Origin: Galeruca laticollis
Taxonomy: Eukaryota > Arthropoda > Insecta > Coleoptera > Chrysomelidae
Direction: 5' to 3'
Length of the DNA stretch: 64,000 bases
NCBI GenBank assembly: GCA_963921935.1
Contig: OY998175.1
Location: forward strand, 175,619,262-175,683,261
This document shows positions 23,900-36,445 of this stretch, one piece after another (within the stretch, counting starts at the first letter, position 1; the number at the start of each line of letters is the position of its first letter). A program made the position numbers and the translations under genes. Below the pieces are notes generated by a model. The model saw nothing but the letters and a program-made list of their open reading frames with translations, was not told the origin of the DNA and did no database searches.

Positions 23900-25890
23900 T
23901 TAGAGAACAAGAAATGCAAAATGAAGATAACTCAGATAAAGATTGGACTGAAAATGAACACAGCTTAGAAAAAAATCACTAAAATACTTCAGAATGCGAT
24001 CAAACTGATAACAATTGGAGAGACGGAAACAACGTTAGCTTTGGAAATAATACCGAGGAGATCGATAGAATTGAAAACAACTCAGAGGAAGAAGACAATA
24101 TTGATCAATCAAATAAAAAATGGAAACGTAAAAAAAACAAACTGAACGATAGTAACGACTGGGAATTAAAAAGTTATAAGAAGAAGAGAGAAAACTATTT
24201 AGGAAGAAAAGACAATAAATTTACGGTAAAAAATGCAGAAGGAAAATAAAAAATCGTTGTTTATGTTCAAAAGGAAAAGGGAGTACATTTGAATGTTATA
24301 AAATTGAAGAAGAGGAAAGGCAACTGATTTTTAAAGAATTCTGGCAATTTTTTTGGAAAGAGAAATAGGTCTATGTTTTAGGAAGAACGACGGCAACAGA
24401 AACTAGAAGAGCGAGAAACAGAAAAGACGACAGTATAAGCTGAAGAACTGCATCCTGCATTTTTTTTAAATACGAAAAAAAAGAAAATAGAGTTGGGGTA
24501 TGTAAAACCATGTCCTGCAACACTCTTGGAATGTGTTTAAAGACTATCACCCTTTGGGTTCCAGAAAGCCTTTATTCACCAGAAAAATTCCATACTAACG
24601 AAACTGCCGACACTAAAAAGAACTCGCTGAAGAGCCTAAAAACCCTGCAGAATTTAAGATTCAAAGACTCGAAAAAAATCATCGATCAGAGAATTTTAAA
24701 GCTGCCTGCCGAAATTGGAGTCACACTATTGCCGTAAATCATCCTACAAATTATATTTGGAACCCCGATGGAGAAACAAATCTGAGCTCTATACTATTTA
24801 CAGAGATTCCTGGTGCAAAGAAAACAAAATTCAGGCAGCCAGTATGACAATGTTTAAGTATGGACGAATGTGATGTTCGCGCAGCTTACAAAACAAAGAA
24901 CATTTCCGAAGAAACCTACAAACAGCATGTTTTGAAGAATGAAGAAGCTCGTGACGATACAGAAAAGAATCATCTGATAAATTTTTCACAATGGACTTCC
25001 AATCGGTACTCCTCAGTCCCAAGTCGAACGTTTCTGCGTTATATTATAAAAGTTAAATGTCCATAACTTCACCATCTTCGACTTACATTCAAGGATGGGT
25101 ATTGCTTTCTATGGCATGAGGGGGAAGGTGGGCGGGCTAAAAGCAAATTGTTTCCCTTCAATTATTTGTAATTTTATAACCTCAAAAATTTTGCCCACTA
25201 TTGGTACAGATAATAAACCTAGTATAATACTTTATAGTGACGGGTGTGGTGCACAAAATCGTAACTCAATTTTGGTTAATGCTCTTTTAAACTTCGTACT
25301 TCAGAATAATGTCAACATTATTCAAAAGTACTTAGAGAAGGGCCATACGCAAATGAAGTGAGATTCTATGCATTCCTCTAGTGAAATGAAAATTTCTGGT
25401 ACAGTTATAAATGTACCAGCAGGCTATGTTTATTGCGCAAACATTGCAAGAAAAACACCAAATCCCTATGAGGTTCAATATCTACAGCATAGTTATTTTA
25501 AATATTTCTCTAAGCTTAATCTCATTAGTTCAATCCGCCCTGGACATAAAGTAGACGATCCTACTGTTCAGGATCTAAGAGCCGTTAAATATAAACTTGA
25601 AGGATCGATTGAATTTAAACTGCGACATTCTGAAAACTTCAAATGTTACCTATTAGATTTAACAAAAACTTAAAATCTATAGCAATGGAAAAACTTCCAA
25701 AACTATACCAAAAGAAATTAAAAACAAAAATTTCAGAACTTGCAATTATTAAAAAGTACAATAGAACAAAATTACCATGCGTTTTACGACTGCCTTGTAC
25801 TTGAATATATTGACAAAAAATATTTCTTTGTAAGAAAAGAATTATTAATGTCCTTTGAAAAAATGGATTTTTCATTCTTGCATTAAATAT
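23900..25890 (+). pseudogene. SDGCxxQNRN-family DDE-type transposase, broken
   Basis: The protein of the surrounding DNA transposon. Blocks over several frames: a basic, acidic N-terminal region with KKWKRKKNKLND and KRENYLGRKD; EEEERQLIFKEFWQFF; LGRTTATETRRARNRKDD; the segment around 24860-25010; LYSDGCGAQNRN with the conserved Asp (25095-25361); and KYLEKGHTQMK, stop, DSMHSSSEMKI (25320-25400). A C-terminal domain follows, ending near 25670. The SDxCxxQNRN ... LEKGHTQxxxDSMHA layout matches a common but poorly characterised insect transposon protein that I know only by pattern. At least six frame breaks make it inactive. The 5' part is separated from the left terminus by the LINE. Confidence 0.65.
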
Positions 25891-26322
25891 AAAAATAATC
25901 TGTCGTTTTTAATATTAGTTTTATTTTTATCTTCTTTTGAATAGAAAAGAAATATTCTTAGAAATTCTTGGTAACAAATCGATTTGCAAGTAACTTATTT
26001 TGTTTTTTTTTGGTTTTAAATTACTTCTTGATGTAATAATTATATTGAAAAGTCTTTATTTCTTTAGTATATTATTTTTATAATAATTAATAAAAAAGTA
26101 GGCTCAATAATTCAAAAGAAAATTGCACAAGTCCTGAGTACGTGACGATATAACGAGTAAAATTTGCCTCCATTAGTTTTACTAAAAACCCAGTTTTATT
26201 TTGCTGTTGCTTATAACAGTTTTTGTAAGAGCTTATAACCCAACATTAGCGGAGAGAAAATCGTAGAGCAAAAATGTCTTGGTTTTTAACCGTTTTTCTT
26301 GTCTCCTGTAAAATATAATTTT

Positions 26323-26351
26323 TGGACTTAAGCACGTTTCATATGACGGTG
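26323..26351 (-). repeat. Right terminal inverted repeat
   Basis: Complement of the left terminus at 20409-20437. Confidence 0.8.
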
Positions 26352-27352
26352 ATGATATGTAACCCTTTCCCAAAATGCACTATATATAATAATTAAATTG
26401 TTCAAATAATAATAAATTACTCATTTAATTTACTAGAATAAATTTCAGAATATTGTATTTATGAAACAAATTGTTGACGGAAGGATTTATGTCAACTGAC
26501 TGGATATAAAATAGAAGAGTTGCATTGTGAAATGCAAATAACTGTGTTTCTGCTAAAATACTTATCACCTGTAAGTAGACACATTCGAAATGGTTCTTCG
26601 AAACATTTTTACATAGTGGAGTTGATTTTGGATCTGTGAATTGAGAATTCATTGTCAGTTTGTGTACGCTCTCTCTCGCCAGGGACTATATTATTATTAA
26701 AAATAGGAAGATGTATTTCCACTTTTGATGCATCTGTTTTTGGATATTAAATATATGTAATATTGCAACGAAGCTCAAAACGCTTTTTTCTTTCCATCGA
26801 GCAAAATAGTGACTACCGTTATCGATAGAAATTTGGTTCAACCTATTTTCCATTTAAAAATTGCATTCAATTGAATGGTATGTTTATATATCGTTAAATC
26901 AGTTTTAATAATTCGTTTCCTTCAGTATCTTGCTTGTTTATCTTCAGTTTTGTTTTCTACCTGTGTTGGAGAGTTCCAGTACCAAGCACGATTTTTATGT
27001 TTTTTTGTGCGTTTTTTATTTTATAGTATGCCAGAAAAAGTCATTTCTTTCTACTGAAGGAATTTCTACCAATCTAATTCTATAGTTAGATGTTTAAAAC
27101 AATTATTTCATTTATATATTGGTTTTTCATATACTCGTAGAATTATTAATCTTATTTGCATTTAATTTATTGTTTACATAGCCATCACATAGTAAAATAC
27201 AGGATGATTCTTTAGATGTATGAACCACGTATTTAAATATTTTTTCTTTCTCTTGTATTCGTAGATTACATTTTAGATCTACTGCATTTTGCTAAATTAT
27301 AGTATTATTTTATTAGTTTCTTACAACAATTGTAATTTTTGGCACTTTATGG
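26352..27352. other. Intergenic sequence without recognised features
   Basis: AT-rich. Short open frames only. It ends with ACTTTATGG, which with the right flank of element A reconstructs one unit of the minisatellite at 36283-36445. Confidence 0.4.
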
Positions 27353-29101
27353 TGTTACCTTCTTAATTGTTCGGTATCAATTTTTTTCCAAGTTTCCTTG
27401 GATGGGACCAATATAGCGATTTTATTGGGAACAATACTGGACGATAAACAATTAAGACGTATGCGAACGGCACTCTTGTTTTGGTTGGAGAGCTAAGGGT
27501 CGTGGGTTCATTTGCGGAACGTTGATTAATCGGAAAGGTAATTAGAGGGCGCCAGAAATTTTAATTATCAGGAAAAATTTCAAAAACAGCGATAAACGAG
27601 AGAAATTATAAAAAGTGAGGTATTATTGGTATTGTATCTGTGGAGGTTAGGGAAGTACTCACTAAAACGCGTTTTATTAGGTTAACCAGTTTATTAACCG
27701 GTTTTACCAGCGTCAGTGAACGAAACATCAAAAATATTTACAAGATGGGTTCATGCATAAACTGGTACCGCAAACAAAATTAATATATACATAAACAACA
27801 ACAAATATACAAATCATATACATACACAAATGATCAATGTCGCAGAGTTTGCGAACTAAAAAATTAGTTTATAAACGAAATTATTTTCCGTTTATTTAAA
27901 AAAGAAAATGTAGTGAATTATATTATTAAATTACTTGAAAACAAAAAAACATAGGCTTTGTGAAAGTTATGTCAATATCGGGAAAATAACTTAGTCTAGA
28001 TTTGACGTACGCCGAATTTCCTAACGATTATACTATAAAACATAAACATAGGTTCTCTAAAACAATGGCAATATTAGTAATCAATACACTCGTTATTGTA
28101 ATAAAATAGTTCTGAGCGTATAGTTCTTTCGTTAGAGGAATAGCGTGACACTAAATTAATCTTTCCACCATTGACTAAGAACGGGTGCGATTACTCCAGG
28201 TAGGAGAGATACTAAATAATCATTAACAATACCTGAGTCCAATTGTTTCCATCCAATCACCAAATTACTACTCAAGTGAAGATACTTGCAACAACGCCGG
28301 AGGCGTGGTTTCTCGATTAGGTCGATTAAAAAACTTATGATAACACTTGTAATAAGTAAGCTACCCTCACCGCGTGAAGGAACAGATCACAGACACTCAG
28401 AAATCTTCGGTAGCCTAATGAAGGTAATAATCACTATAAACATATACTCTGGTAAATTTAATTCGACTACGAACACAGTAAATACCGATACCTTGGTACT
28501 ATACGATAATTTAATCTTAATAGCCAAGAAAATCACCACTGCTTCGCTCAAATAATTTTCGTAGACTCTATCTCGATAACGGCACTAAATAATGAACGAT
28601 AATTCACGCTAACACTACAAGAAGTTTTTCAACTACTCGCGTTGAGAATCGGTTGCTCACTGCTCTCGTGACTAGATTTTTGGGGTTGGATAACCTTCTC
28701 TTTGAAATTATTTCCGAAAAATAACTGTAAAATTAGTTTCAAAAAGCCATATAACAGCCATATAAAACGAATCGGGCGGTGAATACACAGATTACACTGT
28801 CTGCCGAGAATTTCAAAAAGGTACTTTTCGTTCTCTGAAGGTAATTCTAAAACTATTGTGTCCCCATCATAATCCTTTTAAGGGCGGTATTATAAATACA
28901 TTCAATTGTCATTTCGTTCAATTGAGAATCCCGATTGAGCCGTAATAAACCTTTCTCGGCGTTCAAAGATGTATTATACTCCGGTAATTTTATTTTTATT
29001 GGTAGTATGAAACGATCTTTTACACAGTCCGAAGAAAATTTTGATACACAGGGCCGCACTGGGAAATAAATTCGAATATAAAAAAAATTAAAAACGTTAC
29101 A
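27353..29101 (-). repeat. 3' LTR of gypsy A
   Basis: 1749 bp, TGTTACC...CGTTACA on the + strand. Contains an 89-codon frame (28286-28555, + strand) that is also open in the other LTR. Near identity of the two LTRs explains that, so it is not treated as a gene. Confidence 0.9.
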
Positions 29102-29112
29102 CAGCCCCCTCC
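29102..29112 (-). promoter_or_regulatory. Polypurine tract of gypsy A
   Basis: Minus-strand GGAGGGGGCTG lies directly against the 3' LTR start (TGTAACG), the position where plus-strand DNA synthesis is primed in LTR elements. Confidence 0.7.
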
Positions 29113-29565
29113 ATAGAGTGGAACCGAGTACGCGAGATTCTACTCAAAGCAAAGAAAACGTTTTTATTCCTCCGAGACGGGAATGAAAAGGGGCGGCAAC
29201 AGGAGCGTAGGGTTTCAATCGGTAAGGGTCTTTGGGGACAAGAGAACCATGAATGAAGTATTTCAGACATATAGAGGACGACAGGTACGATAACTGGCAA
29301 AAAGCGAAGGAAGGTAATAACATTTGAGAAACGATATAGCCGACCGGGGTCAACTGATGAAAATACGATACGATACGGTATTCGACAACAAAATCATCGA
29401 CGGCAACGATAAGTGATCCGATGAAATTATCGGCAAGGAACGATACGATACTCGACAGGATTGTCGCAACAAACGGAACGATAGGCGGTAGCGGTAAGCT
29501 ATAGAAAATATGCGGGACGGTATACGATACTAGAAGAGAATGCGGTCAGACGGAGGGTGTTAGAG

Positions 29566-32500
29566 TTAATTTTCCTCAGAATCCGAGCTCGCGTCAAGAC
29601 CTTCGGAATCAAAAGTATTGAACGGCTTCAAATCTTTAACATGCCAGTTCCAAGCTTTGGAACCATTTGGGCCTGACGGTACACAAAATATATTTCGGCG
29701 CTAGTTTGGCCGCGAACTGGTTGGCAGCGCTGGACAAAACTTTGTTACGACGCCACACCTTATCGCCTACCTTATAAGATACAGGGCGCCTTCCTAAGTT
29801 GTAACTTTTCGCACTGCGCTCGTATGCACGATGCAAATTAGAAGTTACTTGCCTAAATACCTGAGTCAGACCTTCGATTTCGCTGGCATAAGTGTCGCGA
29901 TCACCAGGTAAGATCTCAATATCTTTTGCGGTATCGGAATTAGTTCCATAGTATTTTCCAGATAATGGAACGTGACGAGCTAAGTTAAGAAACACGGGAG
30001 TGTGGTTCGTTACTTCATGTTTGGCGGTATTCAGGGCTTGCCTAATTTTGGTTATTTCACTATCCCAATTAGTGTGTTTCTCAATGTAACACCTAATAGC
30101 GGTTCCGATAGTGCGATTGCTACGCTCAACAAAATTACATTGCGGAGAGTACACGGCATTAAACCAAAGTTTTTGTACCTCATACTGCTTACATAGATTT
30201 TTGAGAGGAGCACCATTTAAATTAGTGGCATTATCACAAATAACATATTGCGGGACACCGAACATAAGAAAGACTTCGTTTTCCAGAAAATTAACGATAT
30301 TCGTGGCTGAAGCTTTCTGAAGGGGTTGAAGGAGTGTAAACTTAGAAAACCAATCTCCTACCACGAGGAGCCAACTATAACCTTTTTTGGATCGAGGAAA
30401 TGGACCGATAAGATCTAAAGCTATTATTTGCCATGGGAACTCCGCTTTCTTCTCACGGCCCATCAAACCGGACAGGGGGGTATTCGGGAATTTTTGGGCA
30501 CTGCACACGAGGCATGAACGTACATAATTTCGCACGTCGTGGCGCATTTTGGGCCAATAGAAGTGTTCTTGAACACGGGCTAGAGTCTTGAAAAAACCTA
30601 AGTGGGCACATACAGGGGGTTCGTGAAGGGATCTCATAATATCGAGTCTCTGGGACTTAGGGACGAGATATTTCCATTCAACTTCATTGGTCGAAAATGG
30701 GAGAGTAGACGGAACGAATTTGAAGACCATGTGGTTTTCTAACTTCCATTGGGGGTAACTACTAGGAGAATTCGCGATATTAGTGCGAAGATTTTCGTAC
30801 CACGGGTCAACCTTATCGATGTTGACCTCCAAGAAGTGGATCTCATTCTTCCAAGCATTGGAGTCGGTAACGGGATCACGGACGGAATCGATAGCAGAAT
30901 TTGGAACCACATCCTCGGAATACATTCTGCTTAGGGCGTCAGGTACTAAATAGGAGGTTCCTTTTCGATGAACTAACTGAAAATTGTGCTGTCTGAGACG
31001 CATCGAGCAACGGGCTAATTTACCAGAAGGGTTTTGGAGATTGCTGAGCCAAAGGAGAGAATGGTGATCGGTGATCACCGTGAAATGAACACCTTCTACA
31101 TAGGGACGGAATTTCTCAATTGCGAAGATCACTGCGAGACATTCGCGCTCAGTAACGGAATGATTACGTTCGGTACGAGACAAGGAGCGACTAGCATAAG
31201 CGATAACTCTTTCACCACCATCAATCTCTTGTGTGAGGACTGCGCCTACACCAGAGTTACTTGCGTCACACTGTATAACAAATGGGAGAGAAAAGTCAGG
31301 TTGAGCTAGAACAGGGGAAGAAATAAGGGCTTATTTAATCTTCAGGAAGGATGTTTCAGCATCCGGATTCCATTCGATATTTTGCGATTTCTTCTTGCCT
31401 TTCAACAAATCGTTTATCGGGGAAGCTAAAATAGAAAAGTCTTTGATAAAACGTCGATACCAGGAACAAAGTCCCATAAAACGTTTTATCTCGGTAGTGG
31501 TAGTCGGACGGTGGTAATTAATCATCGCGGATACTTTTTCGGGATCAGTCCTCAGATAATTCTCACCTACGATATAACCCAAAAATTTGAGGCTCAATTT
31601 AAAGAATTCACACTTCCTAACGTTAACGACTAAATTAGCCCCCCTTAATTTATCGCGAACTTCTGCTAGAAGCCTGATGTGTTCATCAAAAGTGGAGGTA
31701 CATATAATGATATCGTCCAAATAACAGAAGATATTTGGCTCGTACTGTGGACCGAAAATATCATCTACGAGACGCTGATGTGTCTGCGCGCTGTTGCACA
31801 AACCAAAGGGAACGACAGTAAATTCGAAAAGACCACGGCCGGTAATACTAAAAGCAGTCTTTTCACACGACGACTTATCTAAGGGAATTTGCCAGAAAGC
31901 CTTACGGAGGTCAATAGACGATATATATTTTGCACCACGTAACATAGCCAAAATTCGATCAATATGGGGTAAGGGATAAGAGTCATGTTTAGTGACTTCA
32001 TTCAAGGGACGTCCGTCAAAACAGAAACGGTACTCACCCGTTTTCTTTTTGACGAGTAAGACTGGAGAACTCCACGGATTTTGGGAGGGGCGGACCACAC
32101 CTAAACGTAACATTTCGTCTAATTCTTGGTTCAGTATTTTCAACATATATGGGGACATGAGAAAAGGTCTTTTCTTAAAGGGTTTAGCATCGCCAGTGTC
32201 GATAGTAAGTTGAATCTTATGAGTGCGGCCGAAACCATGGTCGCTGTCGATATCGTTATATAATCGAATAACGGAATCAGCTGATTTCCGTTGATTAGGA
32301 GACAGGCTGTCGAGAGACCATAGGGTAGGTAACGAAACATCGGAAGAGATACAAGTGAGAGGGTCGACTGAAGGCATAGTTTGCCAAGTGTCATTGACAA
32401 AATTCAAAATAATCGAAAATTGTCGGACAAAATCATTGCCGACAATGAAAGAAACTGGGAGAGACGGGACGACGAGTGCTTTAATGACATGGAAATTGTC

Positions 32501-33022
32501 ATTAGCCTCAACCGGTAGGTCAACCATTCCAACGACTTCAATATGGGTCCCATCGGCCAATGCCACATTTTTATGGGAGGAATAATGGATTTCCAAGTTA
32601 TTGGATTCGAGAAACGGTATGCCATCGCGGCCGACAACTGTGGTGGTACAACCGGTATCGATGAGAACAAGAAAAACGCGATTGAAAATTTTTATTTCAA
32701 CATACGGTCTGTTGTCCGAAGATTTCTGAAAGAGAATGGGCAAAATTTTATCCTTAGTGGGTTCGTCTGCCAGGGCAAGTGAACTCGGGGGGGAAATTAT
32801 AGAAGTCTTCGATGGGGTGCGGTAAAATATCTTGATTTGTTCGAGCCATTGTGACCATGACGTTTCTACAGGACGAATTACGGTATTTATAGAAGATACG
32901 GAAGGAACGGGGGAAATTTGATTGAATTTCAAAACGGAATTGTTCCGGTAATTGGTTTTTTCGAACGGATCGGTAGAGAGGAAACGCCGACCGGTAGTGC
33001 GTCCTCTCGGAATTAGTTTTTT
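29566..33022 (-). pseudogene. pol: Gypsy A pol (protease-RT-RNase H-integrase), two breaks
   Basis: The first open part (31331-33139 in frame, used from the frameshift site at 33016-33022) has the protease motif VLIDTGCTTTVVG, RT with FCYLDDIIICTS, and ends at a TAA (31333-31335) early in RNase H. The frame then reopens with QCDASNSGVGAVLTQ, and the second part (29636-31183) gives RNase H (VITDHHSLLWL), the integrase HHCC zinc finger (CSAQK side) and the DDE core: IALDLIGPFP, ICDNATN, FVERSNRT. A one-base shift near 29690 displaces the last ~40 codons, whose original stop is at 29566-29568. RNA-templated replication enzymes of Ty3/gypsy type; no chromodomain or env is visible. Confidence 0.85.
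33013..33022 (-). promoter_or_regulatory. Programmed -1 frameshift site between gag and pol (gypsy A)
   Basis: Minus-strand reading of the gag frame is TCA AAA AAC TAA: the canonical slippery heptamer A AAA AAC followed at once by the gag stop. A -1 slip there enters the pol frame exactly (LIPRGRTTGRR...). This matches the X XXY YYZ rule known from retroviruses and some gypsy elements. Confidence 0.75.
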
Positions 33023-34358
33023 GAATAATTCGGACATTTGGAGATAGTAACTCCTTGATGTCCACATCGGTAGCAAAACAGCTTTCGGGACTGGGTACAT
33101 GCTGAAAAGGTGTGTCCGGGTTGAACACAGTTCCAACACTTAATTGCGCTCTCGGCGGAACTCTTTGCGGTAGAAAGGGGACTATATGAAGAGGGCTGAG
33201 ACGAAGAAAAACGAGGAGAAAAGGTAACTTTCTTTTTTTCCGGGAGGGGGTAGCAATATTTTCCGGAGGTGATTTAGACGACCTTGAATTATTTGAGTGA
33301 GTAGTCTGCTCGTGGGACTGACAGGAACAAACTTTTGGGGTAGATGAGGGAGCGATAGTGGGGTTATTTTCCTCGAGTTTCCTACAGAGCGAGATCAGTT
33401 GCGAAACACTAGCGATATCATGAAGAGCCAGCTGTTGACTATATTCCGGCAAAAGATTTTTTCTGAGATACCGGACTTTGGTAGCCTCAGCGGGAGTATT
33501 CGTTAATCGGTTGAACAAAACCTCTAAATGGGCCGAAAAGATAAGAGCTGATTCAGATTTTTTCTGGGGTCTCGACTTTATTTTTTCCCAAACTTCGTCG
33601 TCGTAATGGGGAGGTAAGAAATTCATTTTAATTTCGCGGACAAAACTATCCCAGTCAGGAATGTCTTTGCGGGCACTACAAAACCAAACCTGCGCGTCAC
33701 CGTTAAGTAGTTCGGTAATTGATTGTAACAAAGTGGGTTTGTTTACGGAACGGGATTCGCAAAGTTCGTCGATTCTTTCTAGAAATGGGAAAACCTCTTT
33801 GGATTCTCCGTTAAACTTCACATTCCAATCAGCAAGGCAATGTTTATTGACATAGGTCACACTCGGCTCGGCGACATTTATTACCGGTACAGACGATGTC
33901 GTTGAGGCGGCGTCGTCATGCGAGCTTGTCGGTAATAGACGGGACGATGAATCTTCTTCTAACATTAAACATGTTGCGCGGAGTTCATTTATACTTTTAA
34001 TTTTAAGCGGGTCGGTAATATCAATTCTTAGTCTATCTGCACGACCAGATAGATGAGCGATTCTCGACGATAGTCTTTTGTATACCGAGTCATTATTTGT
34101 TCCTTGGAAATCTGATATTTGCGCGGTAATGGACTCAATTGTTTTCGTGATCTTATCAATTTCTTCATTATAGGACGTAGAGTAAGCCGATAAATCAATT
34201 TTACAGCCAAACGCATCTTTTTCTTTATCGATAATTTTCTTTAGCATTTTACGTTTATCCGCTAAGGGACGTTCCGTAAAAATGCTTCTTATCGCCAACT
34301 CATAGTTTACTTCTTCTACGAGTAGGTGATTGACTTCAAAACGATCCATATTTGACAA
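33013..34358 (-). pseudogene. gag: Gypsy A gag, one frameshift
   Basis: Starts at ATG 34358 (or the second Met, MDRF, three codons later). An N-terminal helical region leads to a retrotransposon gag core: WNVKFNGES, then NGDAQVWFCSARKDIPDWDSF and EIKMNFLPPHYDDEVWEKI, then FNRLTNTPAEATKVRYLRKN. A seven-base A run (33233-33239 on the + strand as T) marks a one-base shift. After it, the nucleocapsid part is read in another frame with two knuckles. One, CWNCVQPGHTFSAC, is canonical; the other, CYRCGHQGVTISKC, has Val where the zinc-binding His is expected. The frame ends at the TAA of 33013-33015. Whether the shift is a real mutation or a base-calling error in the A run is open. Confidence 0.8.
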
Positions 34359-34506
34359 AATTAAACGATATTATTTATCTTTAACCGTAAAACTTTACTT
34401 GACTATGATTTCGGAAGTTACGTGAGTCTCCTGTACTTCCACAGACACGGGATTAAAATTTTTGCGACAGAATACAAATTTTCGACACGGAAATAAATGA
34501 TCAAAG

Positions 34507-34526
34507 CCTCACGTTGTTAGGCGCCA
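34507..34526 (-). promoter_or_regulatory. Primer-binding site of gypsy A
   Basis: Minus strand TGGCGCCTAACAACGTGAGG, three bases inside the 5' LTR. It resembles the tRNA-Lys-type site TGGCGCCCAACGTGGGG with small differences. Confidence 0.6.
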
Positions 34527-34529
34527 TTG

Positions 34530-36278
34530 TGTTACCTTCTTAATTGTTCGGTATCAATTTTTTTTCAAGTTTCCTTGGATGGGACCAAGATAGCGATTTT
34601 ATTGGGAACAATACTGGACGATAAACAATTAGGACGTATGCGAACGGCACTCTTGTTTTGGTTGGAGAGCTAAGGGTCGTGGGTTTATTTGCGGAACGTT
34701 GATCAATCGGAAAGGTAATTAGAAGGCGCCAGAAATTTTAATTATCAGGAAAAATTTCAAAAACTGTGATAAACGAGAGAAATTATAAAAAGTGAGGTAT
34801 TATTGGTATTGTATCTGTGGAGGTTAGGGAAGTACTCACTAAAACGCGTTTTATTAGGTTAACCAGTTCATTAACCGGTTTTACCAGCGTCAGTGAACGA
34901 AACATCAAAAATATTTACAAGATGGGTTCATGCATAAACTGGTACCGCAAACAAAATTAATATATACATAAACAACAACAAATATACAAATCATATACAT
35001 ACACAAATGATCAATGTCGCAGAGTTTGCGAACTAAAAAATTAGTTTATAAACGAAATTATTTTCCGTTTATTTAAAAAAGAAAATGTAGTGAATTATAT
35101 TATTAAATAACTTGAAAACAAAAAAACATAGGCTTTGTGAAAGTTATGTCAATATCGGGAAAATAACTTAGTCTAGATTTGACGTACGCCGAATTTCCTA
35201 ACGATTATACTATAAAACATAAACAAAGGTTCTCTAAAACAATGGCAATATTAGTAATCAATACACTCGTTATTGTAATAAAATAGTTCTGACCGTATAG
35301 TTCTTTCGTTAGAGGAATAGCGTGACACTAAATTAATCTTTCCACCATTGACTAAGAACGGGTGCGATTACTCCAGGTAGGAGAGATACTAAATAATCAT
35401 TAACGATACCTGCGTCCAATTGTTTCCATCCAATCACCAAATTACTACTCAAGTGCAGATACTTGCAACAACGCCGGAGGCGTGGTTTCTCGATTAGGTC
35501 GATTAAAAAACTTATGATAACACTTGTAATAAGTAAGCTACCCTCACCGCGTGAAGGAACAGATCACAGACACTCGGAAATCTTCGGTAGCCTAATGAAG
35601 GTAATAATCGCTATAAACATATACTCTGGTAAATTTAATTCGACTATGAACACAGTAAATACCGATACCTTGGTACTATACGATAATTTAATCTTAATAG
35701 CCAAGAAAATCACCACTGCTTCGCTCAAATAATTTTCGTAGACTCTATCTCGATAACGGCACTAAATAATGAACGATAATTCACGCTAACACTACAAGAA
35801 GTTTTTCAACTACTCGCGTTGAGAATCGGTTGCTCACTGCTCTCGTGACTAGATTTTTGGGGTTGGATAACCTTCTCTTTGAAATTATTTCCGAAAAATA
35901 ACTGTAAAATTAGTTTCAAAAAGCCATATAACAGCCATATAAAACGAATCGAGCGGTGAATACACAGATTACACTGTCTGCCGAGAATTTCAAAAAGGTA
36001 CTTCTCGTTCTCTGAAGGTAATTCTAAAACTATTGTGACCCCATCATAATCCTTTTAAGGGCGGTATTATCAATACATTCAATTGTCATTCCGTTCAATT
36101 GAGAATCCCGATTGAGCCGTAATAAACCTTCCTCGGCGTTCAAAGATGTAATATACTCCGGTAATTTTATTTTTATTGGTAGTATGAAACGATCTTTTAC
36201 ACAGTCCGAAGAAAATTTTGAAACACAGGGCCTCACTGGGAAATAAATTCGAATATAAAAAAAATTAAAAACGTTACA
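34530..36278 (-). repeat. 5' LTR of gypsy A
   Basis: 1749 bp, partner of 27353-29101. The equivalent 89-codon + strand frame is at 35463-35732. Confidence 0.9.
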
Positions 36279-36282
36279 TTGG

Positions 36283-36445
36283 TAGTCTAACTTTTAAATT
36301 TTCTGGATCCAACTTTACAGTAGTTTATCTTTAACTTTTCTGGATTCCAACTTTACCGTAGTTTAAATTTCCTGGATGAACTTTATGGTAGTTTAACCTT
36401 AACTTTCATGGTTTCAAACTTTATGGTAGTTTAACTTTATGGAGA
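36283..36445. repeat. Degenerate minisatellite next to gypsy A
   Basis: About four imperfect units of the type GGTAGTTTAACTTTAACTTT plus CTGGATTCCAACTTTA. Joining the left flank ACTTTATGG to the right flank TAGTCTAAC restores one unit, so element A inserted inside this repeat. Confidence 0.7.

Larger units (their letters stand above)
20409..26351 (+). mobile_element. 5.9-kb DNA transposon with 29-bp inverted termini
   Basis: The ends are inverted copies beginning CACCGTCATATGAAA (20409-20437 and complement at 26323-26351). They agree in all but a few positions over 29 bases, with CATAT just outside on both sides. Inside lie a broken transposase of the SDGCxxQNRN family on the + strand and a LINE inserted in opposite orientation. 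Superfamily is not certain: the protein type and TIRs could fit a Sola-like group, but I could not define the target-site duplication. Coding remnants suggest an old copy. Confidence 0.65.
27353..36278 (-). mobile_element. Ty3/gypsy retrotransposon A
   Basis: Complete element with two LTRs of exactly 1749 bp, a primer-binding site at 34507-34526, gag-pol on the minus strand and a polypurine tract at 29102-29112. A 4-bp target-site duplication is likely: ATGG on the left, TTGG on the right. The LTRs differ at what I estimate to be one to two percent of positions, so it is not very recent. Coding breaks seen: a frameshift in gag at a seven-base A run, one in-frame stop between RT and RNase H, and a frameshift in the integrase tail. 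Confidence 0.9.

Noticed and set aside
28286..28555. 89-codon + strand frame preserved in both gypsy A LTRs (also 35463-35732)
   Set aside because: The LTRs are nearly identical, so preservation is expected. The start is not ATG and no family is recognised.
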